Shown here piece by piece: positions 16,070 through 23,835 of a DNA stretch of 23,835 nt; the stretch's first letter is position 1; each line of letters begins with the position of its first letter. The stretch is from a virus: positions 1-23,835 of IMG/VR virus record IMGVR_UViG_3300043470_000963; one strand, given 5' to 3'. A program made the translations under genes and the position numbers. Under the pieces are notes generated by a model. The model was not told the origin of the DNA, searched no databases, and was given only the letters and a program-made list of their open reading frames with translations.

Positions 16070-16579
16070 ATGTCAAACCAAAACGGAACCGCATACAACA
16101 TTAGAAATAATGCTGCAAAGATTGCTCCACAGCGCCAAATTGTTGCTGCTATTTCCCCGTCACTTACTCAGGCGGACACAACGCTTGGTACGATTCCAAC
16201 TTTTGCTGAGTTTTTTGCTCAAGTATCTGGCGGTGAAATTCAAGCACAGGTTGAGAAGGTGTACCACGGTGGGGCAAAGTGGCCATCCATTGTTACGGCT
16301 CCAGCAGAAGTAGGGGATGTGACTCTTACTAACTATGCAGTAGCTGACACTACCTTTATTGCGAACATGCAAGCTCTTCGTCAACTTGTCGGTAGAGTTT
16401 ATTACGATATCACAGTCAAGGTGTTGAACACTGGTATTGAACTAGTTGGAAACGACAGATACTACGGTCAGGCTCTTTTGGTCGGTCTTACGGAACCAGA
16501 CGGTGATGCTTCAAGCGGAACTCCTGCCACTTTTGGTCTGACTTTCATGATCTCGTCAGTCGCAGTTGCAACAGCATAA
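16070..16579 (+). CDS. Tail tube protein
   Basis: 169 residues, in the canonical slot after the sheath. Contains EFFAQVSGGEIQAQVEKVYHGGAKWPSIVTAPAEVGDVTLTNY, the typical start of contractile-tail tube proteins, and a beta-rich YYDITVKVLNTGIELVGNDRYYGQALLVGLTEPDGD. Forms hexameric rings that make the inner tube. Shine-Dalgarno GGAG lies upstream of ATG 16070. A GC-rich hairpin follows its stop codon. Confidence 0.9.
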   Translation: MSNQNGTAYNIRNNAAKIAPQRQIVAAISPSLTQADTTLGTIPTFAEFFAQVSGGEIQAQVEKVYHGGAKWPSIVTAPAEVGDVTLTNYAVADTTFIANMQALRQLVGRVYYDITVKVLNTGIELVGNDRYYGQALLVGLTEPDGDASSGTPATFGLTFMISSVAVATA

Positions 16580-16595
16580 TTAAATTTTGATAGTT

Positions 16596-16613
16596 CCGGT
16601 TGTTACAAACCGG
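16596..16613 (+). terminator. Hairpin between tail tube and tail chaperone (attenuator-like)
   Basis: CCGGTT, a six-base loop and AACCGG form an exact 6-bp GC-rich stem 17 bases after the tube stop and 19 bases before the chaperone ATG. No strong T-run follows, only a short one at 16628. It may be a leaky terminator or an RNA-stability element that lowers chaperone output relative to tube. Confidence 0.45.
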
Positions 16614-16632
16614 CCATGATAATGTCACTTTT

Positions 16633-17142
16633 ATGGATACACCTTTCACAATCATGCCAGTAGACGACACCCCTGGTGCGTCAAATGAGCCAACAATCCT
16701 TGCACAACTCAAAAAAGTTATTGAAGGAAGCGTAAAGCGTCCTGATATCTTTGTTGAAGTTCCAGAGCGACCCGGCGTTACTGTCCGCGTTTCACCCAAC
16801 GTCACTCAGCATCAGTTGAAGTCTTGGAGAAAAAACGCAGGAGAAGAAAGCAAATCAGGGATGGACACCCTCAAGTTTGCTTGCTCAGTTATTGGCCACA
16901 CAACCACAGGTATTGCATTTAACGGCGAAATGGTTATTGATGGCAACGGTTATGAAGTCAACTTTGCTTCTCCAGAAATCCTTGAAATGACCAAGACGAC
17001 ACGCGCTCTTCCTGACTGTGTTCGTGCTTTCTTTGGTCTTGAACCCCATGTTGAAGCTGCTGCGGTGGCAATCATGGAAGCATCTGGATATGGGGACTCG
17101 GTGGAAACTATGGACCCTACGAAGGGGTCATCCAATTCTTAA
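16633..17142 (+). CDS. Tail assembly chaperone, zero-frame product (gpG-like)
   Basis: 169 residues from ATG 16633. It sits between tube and tape measure, the slot of the tail assembly chaperone that binds the tape measure during assembly. Residues 1-60 are acidic, then VEVPERPGVTVRVSPNVTQHQLKSWRKNA and FACSVIGHTTTGIAFNGEMV form a folded core, ending MEASGYGDSVETMDPTKGSSNS. No Shine-Dalgarno is evident before 16633. An in-frame TTG at 16600 falls inside the hairpin and is unlikely. The sequence past the stop continues open in the -1 frame (see the 17127 entry), the classic arrangement for this gene. Confidence 0.8.
   Translation: MDTPFTIMPVDDTPGASNEPTILAQLKKVIEGSVKRPDIFVEVPERPGVTVRVSPNVTQHQLKSWRKNAGEESKSGMDTLKFACSVIGHTTTGIAFNGEMVIDGNGYEVNFASPEILEMTKTTRALPDCVRAFFGLEPHVEAAAVAIMEASGYGDSVETMDPTKGSSNS
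17124..17127 (+). other. Candidate -1 frameshift slippery site
   Basis: In the zero frame the codons are ACG AAG GGG TCA, giving four Gs at 17124-17127. The GGG codon (17125-17127) can re-pair perfectly one base back, and AAG can re-pair one base back with a G-U first-position wobble. It is the only run in the possible window (17055-17142) where the A-site codon is identical after a -1 step. It is not a textbook X-XXY-YYZ heptamer. Confidence 0.45.
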
Positions 17143-17300
17143 CTGAAGACGTGCGGGTAATTTCTGCTGCACGGTTAGGTGAGTTGTTTGGTACTGACCC
17201 CATCAGAATCCTTGATGGTGATGATACGGAGTGGTTGATAAGAGTAGCGTGTGCTAAAGTTATTGGAGATGATAGAGAGCGCGCTTCTAAGGAGAAGTAG
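17127..17300 (+). CDS. -1 frame extension of the tail assembly chaperone (gpT-like)
   Basis: In the -1 frame relative to the chaperone, the sequence is open from just after a stop at 17052-17054 to TAG 17298-17300. It encodes VIQFLTEDVRVISAARLGEL FGTDPIRILDGDDTEWL and a charged end RERASKEK. No ATG occurs in this open stretch, so independent initiation is unlikely. It bridges exactly the gap between the chaperone stop and the tape-measure Shine-Dalgarno. A slip at GGG 17125-17127 would give a fusion of about 222 residues ending here. The conserved order tube - G/GT frameshift - tape measure (lambda, P2 and many others) supports this; no frameshift has been shown here. Confidence 0.75.
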   Translation, partial: VIQFLTEDVRVISAARLGELFGTDPIRILDGDDTEWLIRVACAKVIGDDRERASKEK

Positions 17301-17309
17301 TTAAAACTC

Positions 17310-17325
17310 GTATTATATTTAATAC
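17310..17325 (+). repeat. AT-rich hairpin upstream of tape measure
   Basis: GTATTA, a four-base loop and TAATAC form an exact 6-bp stem just before the GGAG Shine-Dalgarno of the tape-measure gene. It might be an RNA element or contain a -10-like TATTAT. No firm role. Confidence 0.25.
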
Positions 17326-17337
17326 TTCGGAGTGCAT

Positions 17338-20300
17338 ATGGCTGAGAATGTCACAATTAAAATTGACGTTGATGCCGATATTGCCAGTATCACCGCAGTA
17401 CGCGCAGCTCTTAACGCAATGTGCAGTGAAGTTGATGACTGCACCAAAACGATGGATAAACATCGCAAGAAGATGGATGAAGTTACATCCACTCATGACT
17501 CTCTTGCAAAAGGCGCAAATAAAAATACCAAAGCCTTAAATAGTCATTCTGGCGCAACTAAGAATGCGACCAAAAATCAGGATAGTTTCCTGAAGAGACT
17601 TTTTAGTGTCAATGACGCAACCAAGACCCTTTTGGGCGGATTGCACAAACTTATAAAATTTGGCATTAAACCAATGGCTATTGAAATGGCCGCTGCAGCA
17701 CTAGCAATTGCTTCATCGGCGTTGCTATTTAAATCGGGCGCAGCATTCGCTAAGGGGTATCAATTAGCCCTATCTGGTGTTGCTTATGCAATAGTTGCGG
17801 CAACGGCTGCTTTTGCCACATTCTTAGCAGCTCAGAGAGAGTTTGCGTCAACTTCTTTTGCTCCAATGTTTGCTGATGGGGCAACAAATACAGCCAGTAG
17901 TGTTGAGGCTGCTTCTTCCGCAATGAAGATGTTTGTGGATGATGCTCAATTAGCAGTACTTGGATCAAAGTCGCTTACCGCAGCCTTCTCAACCCTCTCC
18001 AAGCAGGGACCTGTCACTGGTAAAACAACCGCAGCTTTTAGAGCCTTAGCGGATGTTACAAGCGGTATGGGAGGGGACATAGGCAAGAACTCAGAAGAAC
18101 TAGCAAAGTTTATGGCTGAGTATCAGAAGCGCGGAACGTTTGGTTCCAAAGTTCAACAAGCCGGTAAAGCGCTTGGCCCAGAGTTCACGAAAATACTTAA
18201 AGAAGCAAACGCTCAGGGAATCAACACTTATGACAAGTTTGCTGAAGCTGCTGTTAACGGAACACTAGGAGATACTTTCAAAAAGTACTCTGGTCAACTT
18301 GGAAACATGAACAACACGCTTGTTGGTCAAGCAAAGGGTGCCTTGAGTGAAATCAAGGGAATGTTTGTTGAAATGGGTGAACCTCTTCTCGGGCCGGTCA
18401 AGCAAATTTTCCAACAAATGACGGGCGACATAAGAGTCTTGTTCATGCGCATCAATGCCGAAATGGGTGGCGTAGTAAATGGCGGAACGCTTCAGAAACT
18501 TGCCGATGGTTTTGGAAAAATAACCAATGCTATTGGAAGACTAATTGAGACACGTGTTCCTGACGCTACGAATGCTCTTGGAAGATTGAGTGATGGTTGG
18601 AAAACCTTTAGTAACTTAGCCAGTAGAATAGTAGAATGGTTGCGTCCTTTGCAGGATGCTGCTTCTGGTATCTGGAAAGCTTTGTTGCCTGCTTTACGCG
18701 CCGTGGGTGAAAGCTTTGGTGGAACCGTTGATCAGATTGCCATGTTCTTTACTGACAAATCGTTTTTAGACAATTTAACAAAATTTTCTATGGCATTTGC
18801 CGAAGTTTATTTGGCACTTTCTAATATTGGAACACAAATAAAAGACGCCTTTGTTAAAGCTCTTCCAGTTATGACTATTGTTGCAAAAGTAGTTGCTGCA
18901 ATTCTTACAGCAATGGGAGCGCTGCTTTCCCTAACAAACAAACTCCCTGGAGCTCTTGGTGGTATAGCAACATTAGGCGCTGCTTTTATCGGTATGAGGG
19001 CGCTCAAAATGGGCGGGGCACAAGTTAAAGGAAAAGTTGGTGGAGCACTCAATGCTGGCGCTTCAAAACTAACTGGCGGTACAGGTGCTATGCCTGGTGT
19101 TGCTTCTTCCACGGGCACGATGAATGTCACGGCTGGTTCTGTGTATGTAAATGGAACAGGAGTCACTGGAGGCGCAGCGGGGACTGTTGCGAATGCAGCA
19201 GCGGCACGAGCAATCGGTGGTGCTGGTGCTGCTGGACGAATGAGTATGGGTCAGCGATTTGGTAACTATAGATCAAGAGTTGGTGGTGAATTTCAAAGAA
19301 TTAGAGGAGGAATAGGACAGATTGCTTCACCTAGCAATGGATTGAACCGACGTGCAAATTTTGGGAACATGTTTTTTCCACCTACTACAACTCCAGGTCT
19401 TGGAGCCAGCGCAACGGGTTCATTAAATTATGGACAAAGAGCCGCTAATGCTTTTCAGGGTTCTCGCTACGGTGGAGCAAGCATAACTCAATCTTTAAAA
19501 AATTCCCGAAAAGCCGTAGGCAGACAGTTTGCAGCATCTGGCGGCATGGGCAATGTGGCAAGTAAGGTTGGCAATATTGCAGGAAACCCAATGGCGCTGA
19601 TGATGGGTGGAACCGCAATAAGCGGTCTTGATATTGGTGGAAAACAAGGAAACGCTGTTACTGGTTCTGCTGGCAGTGCAATGCAGATGGCGGGTATGGC
19701 AAAAATGATGGGTGCTTCTGGTCCAACTGCAGCCCTACTTGCTGGTGGAACCGCTGCTTGGAAACTTGGTGGATCTGTTTCTGCCGGGATGTTTGGAAAT
19801 AGTGACAGCAATGTTGCAAAAGCCGGAGGAGGACTTGCTGGTGCAGCCACTGGTGCGGCAATTGGTGCAACTATCGGAAGTGCGGTTCCTGTTTTGGGAA
19901 CAGCCCTTGGTGCGGCTCTCGGTGGTGCTATTGGTTTTGCGGCAGGAGTTTGGAACGCTGGAAAATACAACAAGCAAGCACGTTCAGCAGCTAAAGAATT
20001 TATTGCTGGTTATGCAACACGCCTAGATGATGCCATGAGTGCTGGCGACCTTGAAGGTGTTCAGTCTGCTGTTGACAATGTTTACGCAGATGCCGCCGCT
20101 GCTGGTAAAGGAAACATTGATGTTTACAACAAGGAAATTGAAAAGCGCAAAAAAGAAATTGATGCACTAAGCAAAGGCGCATCTAATTATTCTAAAAATG
20201 CTGGATTATTTCAAATAGTATTTGGTGCCGACGCAAAAGAAATGGTAAAGATTGCAAACAAGGCCGGTGTTGGGATAGATGGTCTCAAAAAAGGCATTGT

Positions 20301-21129
20301 CGGAGTTATGGATGTTGCCAAAAAAGCGGGAATAAATCTTACGGAAAAAATGGCTCCTGGTTTAGCTAACATGAATGCCCAAATGCTTGACGCAAAAATG
20401 GCATTGTTTGATGCTCCTCTTCAAGCTCTTGACATGCAGAATCAATTTGATGCAATGCAGGACAAGATTGCAAGCGGTGACACAAGTAAATCCACGATTA
20501 TTCAGTTCTTAAAAACAGGATTTCAACGTGGTTACGCTTTAACTGGAAGTTCTTCAAAAGCAACAGTAATGCTGGAAGACACGATGAAGCTTCTTGCGGA
20601 TGTAATGCCTGGACAGATTGACAAAATAATGAAAGTTGCGTCTGAGATTGGTGTTTTTGATTCAAAGAGAGAGTCGGAATCGTTTATAACATCCAAGGGT
20701 TCTACATATTCTTCAATATTTGGAGAAGCCATAAGGAACTCGGGCGTAAAGGGAGTTTCGGATACTCAAATTTTGACTCAAATAGGTAAAGTTATTGCGG
20801 AAGGTGGAGCGGGTGCTTCGGTTGCAATGGATGACCTTTTAAATAATGTTTTGACAGGAAAATCATCAGGTAAAGATATTCTTGCTTTCCTTAACACTGG
20901 ATATTTGAATACTCCTAATCCTGATGCACAGGGGAATGATGTTCTTCCAAGTGGAAAAAGAGTTGCTCCCGTTGATCCAAGTTCGCTTTCTACACAGGTT
21001 GCATATGCACCAAATATTCAAATTAGTGGTGTTATTTCTGTTGATGATAAAGCAGCACAAAAGGTCATTACTGATATTGTTGATGCGCAGTGGCTAAAAA
21101 TAAAAAGACAAAATCAAGGTGCTAAGTAA
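17338..21129 (+). CDS. Tape measure protein
   Basis: 1263 residues from ATG 17338 (GGAG five bases upstream; the GTG at 17332 overlaps that site and is less likely). It sets tail length and is ejected into the cell envelope. The N-terminus is helical and charged. Hydrophobic segments lie at about residues 114-164, 511-554 and 831-874, the last a Gly/Ala-rich GAATGAAIGATIGSAVPVLG region typical of tape measures. A Gly/Ala/Ser-rich low-complexity stretch covers about 555-855. No lysozyme or peptidase motif is apparent. With about 0.15 nm per residue as known for the family, tail length would be near 190 nm. It overlaps the next gene by one base (TAATG). Confidence 0.92.
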   Translation: MAENVTIKIDVDADIASITAVRAALNAMCSEVDDCTKTMDKHRKKMDEVTSTHDSLAKGANKNTKALNSHSGATKNATKNQDSFLKRLFSVNDATKTLLGGLHKLIKFGIKPMAIEMAAAALAIASSALLFKSGAAFAKGYQLALSGVAYAIVAATAAFATFLAAQREFASTSFAPMFADGATNTASSVEAASSAMKMFVDDAQLAVLGSKSLTAAFSTLSKQGPVTGKTTAAFRALADVTSGMGGDIGKNSEELAKFMAEYQKRGTFGSKVQQAGKALGPEFTKILKEANAQGINTYDKFAEAAVNGTLGDTFKKYSGQLGNMNNTLVGQAKGALSEIKGMFVEMGEPLLGPVKQIFQQMTGDIRVLFMRINAEMGGVVNGGTLQKLADGFGKITNAIGRLIETRVPDATNALGRLSDGWKTFSNLASRIVEWLRPLQDAASGIWKALLPALRAVGESFGGTVDQIAMFFTDKSFLDNLTKFSMAFAEVYLALSNIGTQIKDAFVKALPVMTIVAKVVAAILTAMGALLSLTNKLPGALGGIATLGAAFIGMRALKMGGAQVKGKVGGALNAGASKLTGGTGAMPGVASSTGTMNVTAGSVYVNGTGVTGGAAGTVANAAAARAIGGAGAAGRMSMGQRFGNYRSRVGGEFQRIRGGIGQIASPSNGLNRRANFGNMFFPPTTTPGLGASATGSLNYGQRAANAFQGSRYGGASITQSLKNSRKAVGRQFAASGGMGNVASKVGNIAGNPMALMMGGTAISGLDIGGKQGNAVTGSAGSAMQMAGMAKMMGASGPTAALLAGGTAAWKLGGSVSAGMFGNSDSNVAKAGGGLAGAATGAAIGATIGSAVPVLGTALGAALGGAIGFAAGVWNAGKYNKQARSAAKEFIAGYATRLDDAMSAGDLEGVQSAVDNVYADAAAAGKGNIDVYNKEIEKRKKEIDALSKGASNYSKNAGLFQIVFGADAKEMVKIANKAGVGIDGLKKGIVGVMDVAKKAGINLTEKMAPGLANMNAQMLDAKMALFDAPLQALDMQNQFDAMQDKIASGDTSKSTIIQFLKTGFQRGYALTGSSSKATVMLEDTMKLLADVMPGQIDKIMKVASEIGVFDSKRESESFITSKGSTYSSIFGEAIRNSGVKGVSDTQILTQIGKVIAEGGAGASVAMDDLLNNVLTGKSSGKDILAFLNTGYLNTPNPDAQGNDVLPSGKRVAPVDPSSLSTQVAYAPNIQISGVISVDDKAAQKVITDIVDAQWLKIKRQNQGAK

Positions 21130-22004
21130 TGGCTGACAATAAAACTATTATCAATAAAAGAAATAATAAAGTATCTGCAAGATCTGCTGTGACAATAAGT
21201 GTACCGTTGAGTGCAGCGGCTGCCGAACAAGCAAAAATACTTCTAGATGGTGTTACTTTTACCAGCACATACAATATGAACATAGATCCATATATGAGAT
21301 TGTTAAAAAATGTTGAAACTGACGAGTTTTACGATTTTTATTTTCCTTTTTCTCCTGGTGAAATATCATACGAACAACTTTCTAATGAAATAGTTGAAGT
21401 TCCTAGAGCCGGCAGAACGCCACTAGTTATGTATAAATCACAGAAATTAATGAAACTTAGTTTTGAGTTTATGCTTGCGGTTCCCTTTGACGGCATGGTT
21501 GAATCAGTTAGTGATTCAATAGAACTGTTAAGGAAAATGGCTACGGACACAACCCGAAGTATTCAATTTTTTAATTTTGACGATATGCTTACTAAGTCGT
21601 TGTTTTTATCTAAAGCACCTGTTACTTCTTTTTCAATAGTAGAAAGAACGAATAGGTTTTTTATTGCGGATCTTACAATTAGTAGTATTAGGAGAAATGC
21701 TGACAATCAGATCACTAACGCAAATGTAAGCATTTCTTTTATTGAAAACAGAAACCCAGATATAACAATTGTTGATATTCCAAAATTTAGAAAAGATCCT
21801 GTTCTTACTTGTCCTCAAAAATGCAAAAAAAATAATAAACCAGGCGCAAAAAGAACGGCATGTATAGCAAAATGCTCCAAACCCCAACAAAAGCCATGCG
21901 CTCTGCCAAAAGTGAGTTGCATGATGGATTCGTCAGGTAGAAATCGTAAGTATATTAAAGGGAAAATCACCACCGAACCATGCCCAGTGTGTAAGAGTAA
22001 ATAA
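21129..22004 (+). CDS. Baseplate/tail protein with Cys-rich C-terminus
   Basis: 291 residues directly after the tape measure. Residues about 55-205 resemble the LysM-type hub or tail-tip protein family that precedes the gpD-like hub (FYFPFSPGEISYEQLSNEIVEVPRAGRTPLVMYKSQKLMKLSFEFML, and a later beta stretch around FFIADLTISSIRRNAD...ANVSISFIE). No LysM domain is seen. From about 225 on the chain changes to a basic, proline-rich tail with eight cysteines (CPQKC, ACIAKC, PC, SC, CPVC) ending CKSK, unlike the rest. This could be a metal-binding or disulfide knot module. Whether the tail is folded is unknown. Confidence 0.75.
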   Translation: MADNKTIINKRNNKVSARSAVTISVPLSAAAAEQAKILLDGVTFTSTYNMNIDPYMRLLKNVETDEFYDFYFPFSPGEISYEQLSNEIVEVPRAGRTPLVMYKSQKLMKLSFEFMLAVPFDGMVESVSDSIELLRKMATDTTRSIQFFNFDDMLTKSLFLSKAPVTSFSIVERTNRFFIADLTISSIRRNADNQITNANVSISFIENRNPDITIVDIPKFRKDPVLTCPQKCKKNNKPGAKRTACIAKCSKPQQKPCALPKVSCMMDSSGRNRKYIKGKITTEPCPVCKSK

Positions 22005-22006
22005 AA

Positions 22007-22966
22007 ATGCTTCGCATAAGTGATTTACATATCAAAACGCCAAACGGTAAAGTAGATTTTAACGAATCTATAACATCAATGACAGTTAACTGGACAATGG
22101 ATGGAGCTTCACGTTTAGAAGTTGATGTTGTTGATAAAGGTTTCAAAATGCTTAGAAATGATTATTTTGAGCTTGACACCGTATATGAATGGGGCACGCG
22201 TGATTTTTTGCTGTCAACAATCAGTGTTCGTCAAGGCGATGGTGATTTTGCTGTTATTTCTCTTGAATTGTTTGAATCAAAATGTCAGCAACTTAAAAAC
22301 AATAAAAATCCTGGATCTTTCAAAGCGTTAAACGGTTTTCAGTATGCGGCAAATGTCGCTGCAAAAATGAAACTTGAATTTGTAGGAGAGAGAGTCAAGG
22401 GAGATCAACAAGCAATTCAGGTTAAAGCAAAAAACAACAGAGAAAGCGTATGGCAAGTGCTCCAACGTACCGCTCAAGAAAACCAGTATGTGTGTTTTAT
22501 AGCCAACAACACATTGTTTTTTGCATCACCAATGTATCTTTTAGGAAGATGGGGGGTTGATTCTAAAAACTATCAACCAAAAGGGGAATCGTCTGCCCGC
22601 AAATTTAGCTATGTTCCACTTGAATGGCCGACCCCAGAAAAAGAAAAAAGATTTTTATTGATGCAAATGCCAAAACTGCAAATAGCTAAAGATATGCCCA
22701 CGAGTGGTTCTGGTTCTGCTTTAGTCTGGAGAGATAATGGATATAAACTTAGGGCTGGAATGACATGTATCATTCGTGGCATTAGTCCCCAATTTAATAA
22801 GCCCTATTTGATAACTTCGGTTGAGTACAAAGTTGACGAACCAGAACCTGTGGCTATTGAATTTGCTACTGTTGATAAAATTTCTAATCCAGACACGAGA
22901 AACCTTGATGAAGTAGAAGATGACCCACCAACGAATGAAGTTATTATTGGAACCGAAGGTGATTAA
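22007..22966 (+). CDS. Baseplate hub protein, gpD/gp27-like
   Basis: 319 residues. Order and sequence fit the phage late control D / XkdQ-type hub, which forms the trimeric centre of the baseplate on which the tube starts: N-terminal strands ITSMTVNWTMDGASRLEVDVVDKGFKML, a long middle with NRESVWQVLQRTAQENQYVCFIANNTLFF (common in this family), and a C-terminal barrel (YKLRAGMTCIIRGISPQFNKPYLITSVEYKVDEPEPVAIEFATV). The tail is acidic (NLDEVEDDPPTNEV). Begins two bases after the previous stop. Confidence 0.85.
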   Translation: MLRISDLHIKTPNGKVDFNESITSMTVNWTMDGASRLEVDVVDKGFKMLRNDYFELDTVYEWGTRDFLLSTISVRQGDGDFAVISLELFESKCQQLKNNKNPGSFKALNGFQYAANVAAKMKLEFVGERVKGDQQAIQVKAKNNRESVWQVLQRTAQENQYVCFIANNTLFFASPMYLLGRWGVDSKNYQPKGESSARKFSYVPLEWPTPEKEKRFLLMQMPKLQIAKDMPTSGSGSALVWRDNGYKLRAGMTCIIRGISPQFNKPYLITSVEYKVDEPEPVAIEFATVDKISNPDTRNLDEVEDDPPTNEVIIGTEGD

Positions 22967-22968
22967 TA

Positions 22969-23256
22969 ATGTTTAAATCTGATCCTTTTCGTAATATACA
23001 AGCACCTGAGAGTCCTGCGGTTCTTAAAGAACCTGGCATATATGTTGGGGTTGTAAAAACAGTTGATGCGACAACTAGAACGGTGACTGTAATTGTTCCT
23101 GCGGTAGCGGATCAGAATACTGCCCTTGGCCCAGCAAGAGTGATGGCACCAATAGCTAGTGGGACACCGGCAATGCCAACTATTGGGATGAAAGTCGTTG
23201 TGGCTTTTTTAAATAACTCATACGATACTCTTGTTGTGTTGGGCAAATATGTTTGA
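22969..23256 (+). CDS. Baseplate OB-fold protein, gpV-like, without spike
   Basis: 95 residues. Small beta barrel of the phage baseplate assembly protein V type: VGVVKTVDATTRTVTVIVPAV, then PTIGMKVVVAFLNNSYDTLVVLGKYV, the diagnostic 'G..V.V.F..N....LVLG' ending. In P2-type phages gpV carries this OB domain followed by a beta-helical spike; here only the OB part is present, so a separate tip protein must exist elsewhere. Located between the hub and the gp25-like wedge gene as expected. Confidence 0.8.
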   Translation: MFKSDPFRNIQAPESPAVLKEPGIYVGVVKTVDATTRTVTVIVPAVADQNTALGPARVMAPIASGTPAMPTIGMKVVVAFLNNSYDTLVVLGKYV

Positions 23257-23273
23257 TATGAGAGAATAGATAA

Positions 23274-23570
23274 ATGGACACAATCAGAACCCCGCTTTCG
23301 TTCAATAGCGACGGAACAACAAAACATTATGTCGTTGGGACTAATGACTACTATGCGCATCTCATAAGACAGATAACCCTCATACAGCCTGGGGAGTTGC
23401 CGTTGACTGTCAACTATGGAGTTGATGACCCTTCATTCGCTGAAATTAAGACGGCTACTATTAGGGAAAAAATACATAAATATGTGGATAATGTTAATAT
23501 AACGAAGGTTGCTGTTGAGCAATCTGATTCAGGTAATGTTAATCTATTGATTAGCTTTGAGGTAGTTTAA
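23274..23570 (+). CDS. Baseplate wedge protein, gp25/gpW-like
   Basis: 98 residues. Pattern matches the GPW/gp25 family: a start near DTIRTPLSFNSDGTTK, HLIRQITLIQPGELPLTVNYGVDDPSF, and EKIHKYVDNVNITKVAVEQ with a C-terminal strand NLLISFEVV. It links the hub to the wedge and is the first contact for the sheath. Despite old 'lysozyme' labels in this family it has no enzymatic role. Next gene starts two bases after the stop. Confidence 0.85.
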   Translation: MDTIRTPLSFNSDGTTKHYVVGTNDYYAHLIRQITLIQPGELPLTVNYGVDDPSFAEIKTATIREKIHKYVDNVNITKVAVEQSDSGNVNLLISFEVV

Positions 23571-23571
23571 A

Positions 23572-23835
23572 ATGTCGTCACCAAATTTTTCTCAATATGT
23601 TGATTTAACTCTTTACGATGTTGAACCGCAAGATGTATATAGTGCTGCTTTAACATACGCACAAACAGCACTTCCTGAATTTATTCCCGTAATTGGAACA
23701 GTAGAAGATGCAGTACTTCAGGCAACAAGTTATATGACATACATTCTTGCCGCCGGAATCAACAGAGTGCCCAACGGACTGATGGAAGGCATTATTAAAT
23801 TAATGGGCTTCTCTAGACGTGAAGCAACATTTGCT
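23572..23835 (+). CDS. Baseplate J-like wedge protein (partial, 5' end only)
   Basis: 88 residues before the window ends, open at the right edge. NFSQYVDLTLYDVEPQDVYSAALTYAQTALPEF, TVEDAVLQATSYMTYILAAGINRVPNGLMEGIIKLMGFSRREA fit the N-terminus of baseplate J / gp6-like proteins, including the 'R.P.G....I..L.G..R..A' block. Position after gp25 is the expected one. Confidence 0.85.
   Translation, partial: MSSPNFSQYVDLTLYDVEPQDVYSAALTYAQTALPEFIPVIGTVEDAVLQATSYMTYILAAGINRVPNGLMEGIIKLMGFSRREATFA

Noticed and set aside
16600-16632. TTG start adding eleven residues to the tail chaperone
   Set aside because: It lies inside the hairpin stem and has no ribosome-binding site; the next ATG 16633 is simpler.
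19488-19973. Minus-strand Pro/Ala-rich ORF of 161 codons
   Set aside because: Antisense of the Gly/Ala-rich region of the tape measure, which has few stops in that frame by composition.
23274-23570. gp25-like gene as a lysozyme
   Set aside because: The label is historical; the family is a structural wedge protein and no catalytic residues are evident.

Overview
The window is a stretch of a tailed double-stranded DNA phage (or prophage) genome with a contractile tail (myovirus morphology). Evidence for the tail type is an uninterrupted run of sheath, tube, tail assembly chaperone, tape measure and baseplate genes. Genes are tightly packed with many 1-4 base overlaps, and there are no tRNA, rRNA, CRISPR or insertion-sequence signals. 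By eye the base composition is below 50 % GC. The prohead protease carries a C-terminal region (GNLEQLLRYWRP...WLHHETTGLWPNEG) that I associate with phages of Actinobacteria. A low-to-mid-GC actinobacterial host, for example a freshwater lineage, is therefore my best guess, but this is inference and not proof.

Layout. (1) Positions 1-5756, minus strand: head module read right to left. It has a 58-residue membrane protein, a portal fused to a MuF-like domain, a long HK97-type prohead protease, and a Cys-rich protein with two PepSY-like repeats that runs off the left edge. The major capsid protein is not in the window and probably lies just beyond position 1. (2) 5757-5822: divergent intergenic region with a 9-bp inverted repeat. 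(3) 5823-7127, plus strand: terminase large subunit. (4) 7164-9871: DNA recombination cassette with an unknown protein, a Rad52/22-type annealing protein, a Cas4/RecB-type nuclease, an unknown helical protein and a winged-helix protein. (5) 9873-11860: a tiny membrane peptide, a small coiled-coil protein, then a PP-loop PAPS-reductase-like protein translationally coupled to a ParB/sulfiredoxin-fold protein (an IbrA/IbrB-like pair). (6) 11915-14507: a small basic protein, head-tail connector, Mu gpG/HK97 gp10-like protein, probable tail terminator and a small charged protein. (7) 14577-17300: sheath, tube, and a tail assembly chaperone whose second half lies in the -1 frame. (8) 17338-23835: tape measure (1263 residues) and baseplate genes (LysM-hub-like, gpD-like hub, OB-fold gpV-like, gp25-like wedge and the start of baseplate J).

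How it fits together: portal, protease and the PepSY-like protein build the procapsid. Terminase packages DNA through the portal. Connector and terminator proteins join head to tail. Tube and sheath polymerise on a baseplate, with length set by the tape measure and assembly helped by the chaperone pair. The recombination cassette probably handles replication ends or exchange. The PP-loop/ParB pair is the least understood module and the best candidate for something new; the -1 frame chaperone extension (17127-17300) is easy to miss because it has no ATG of its own.
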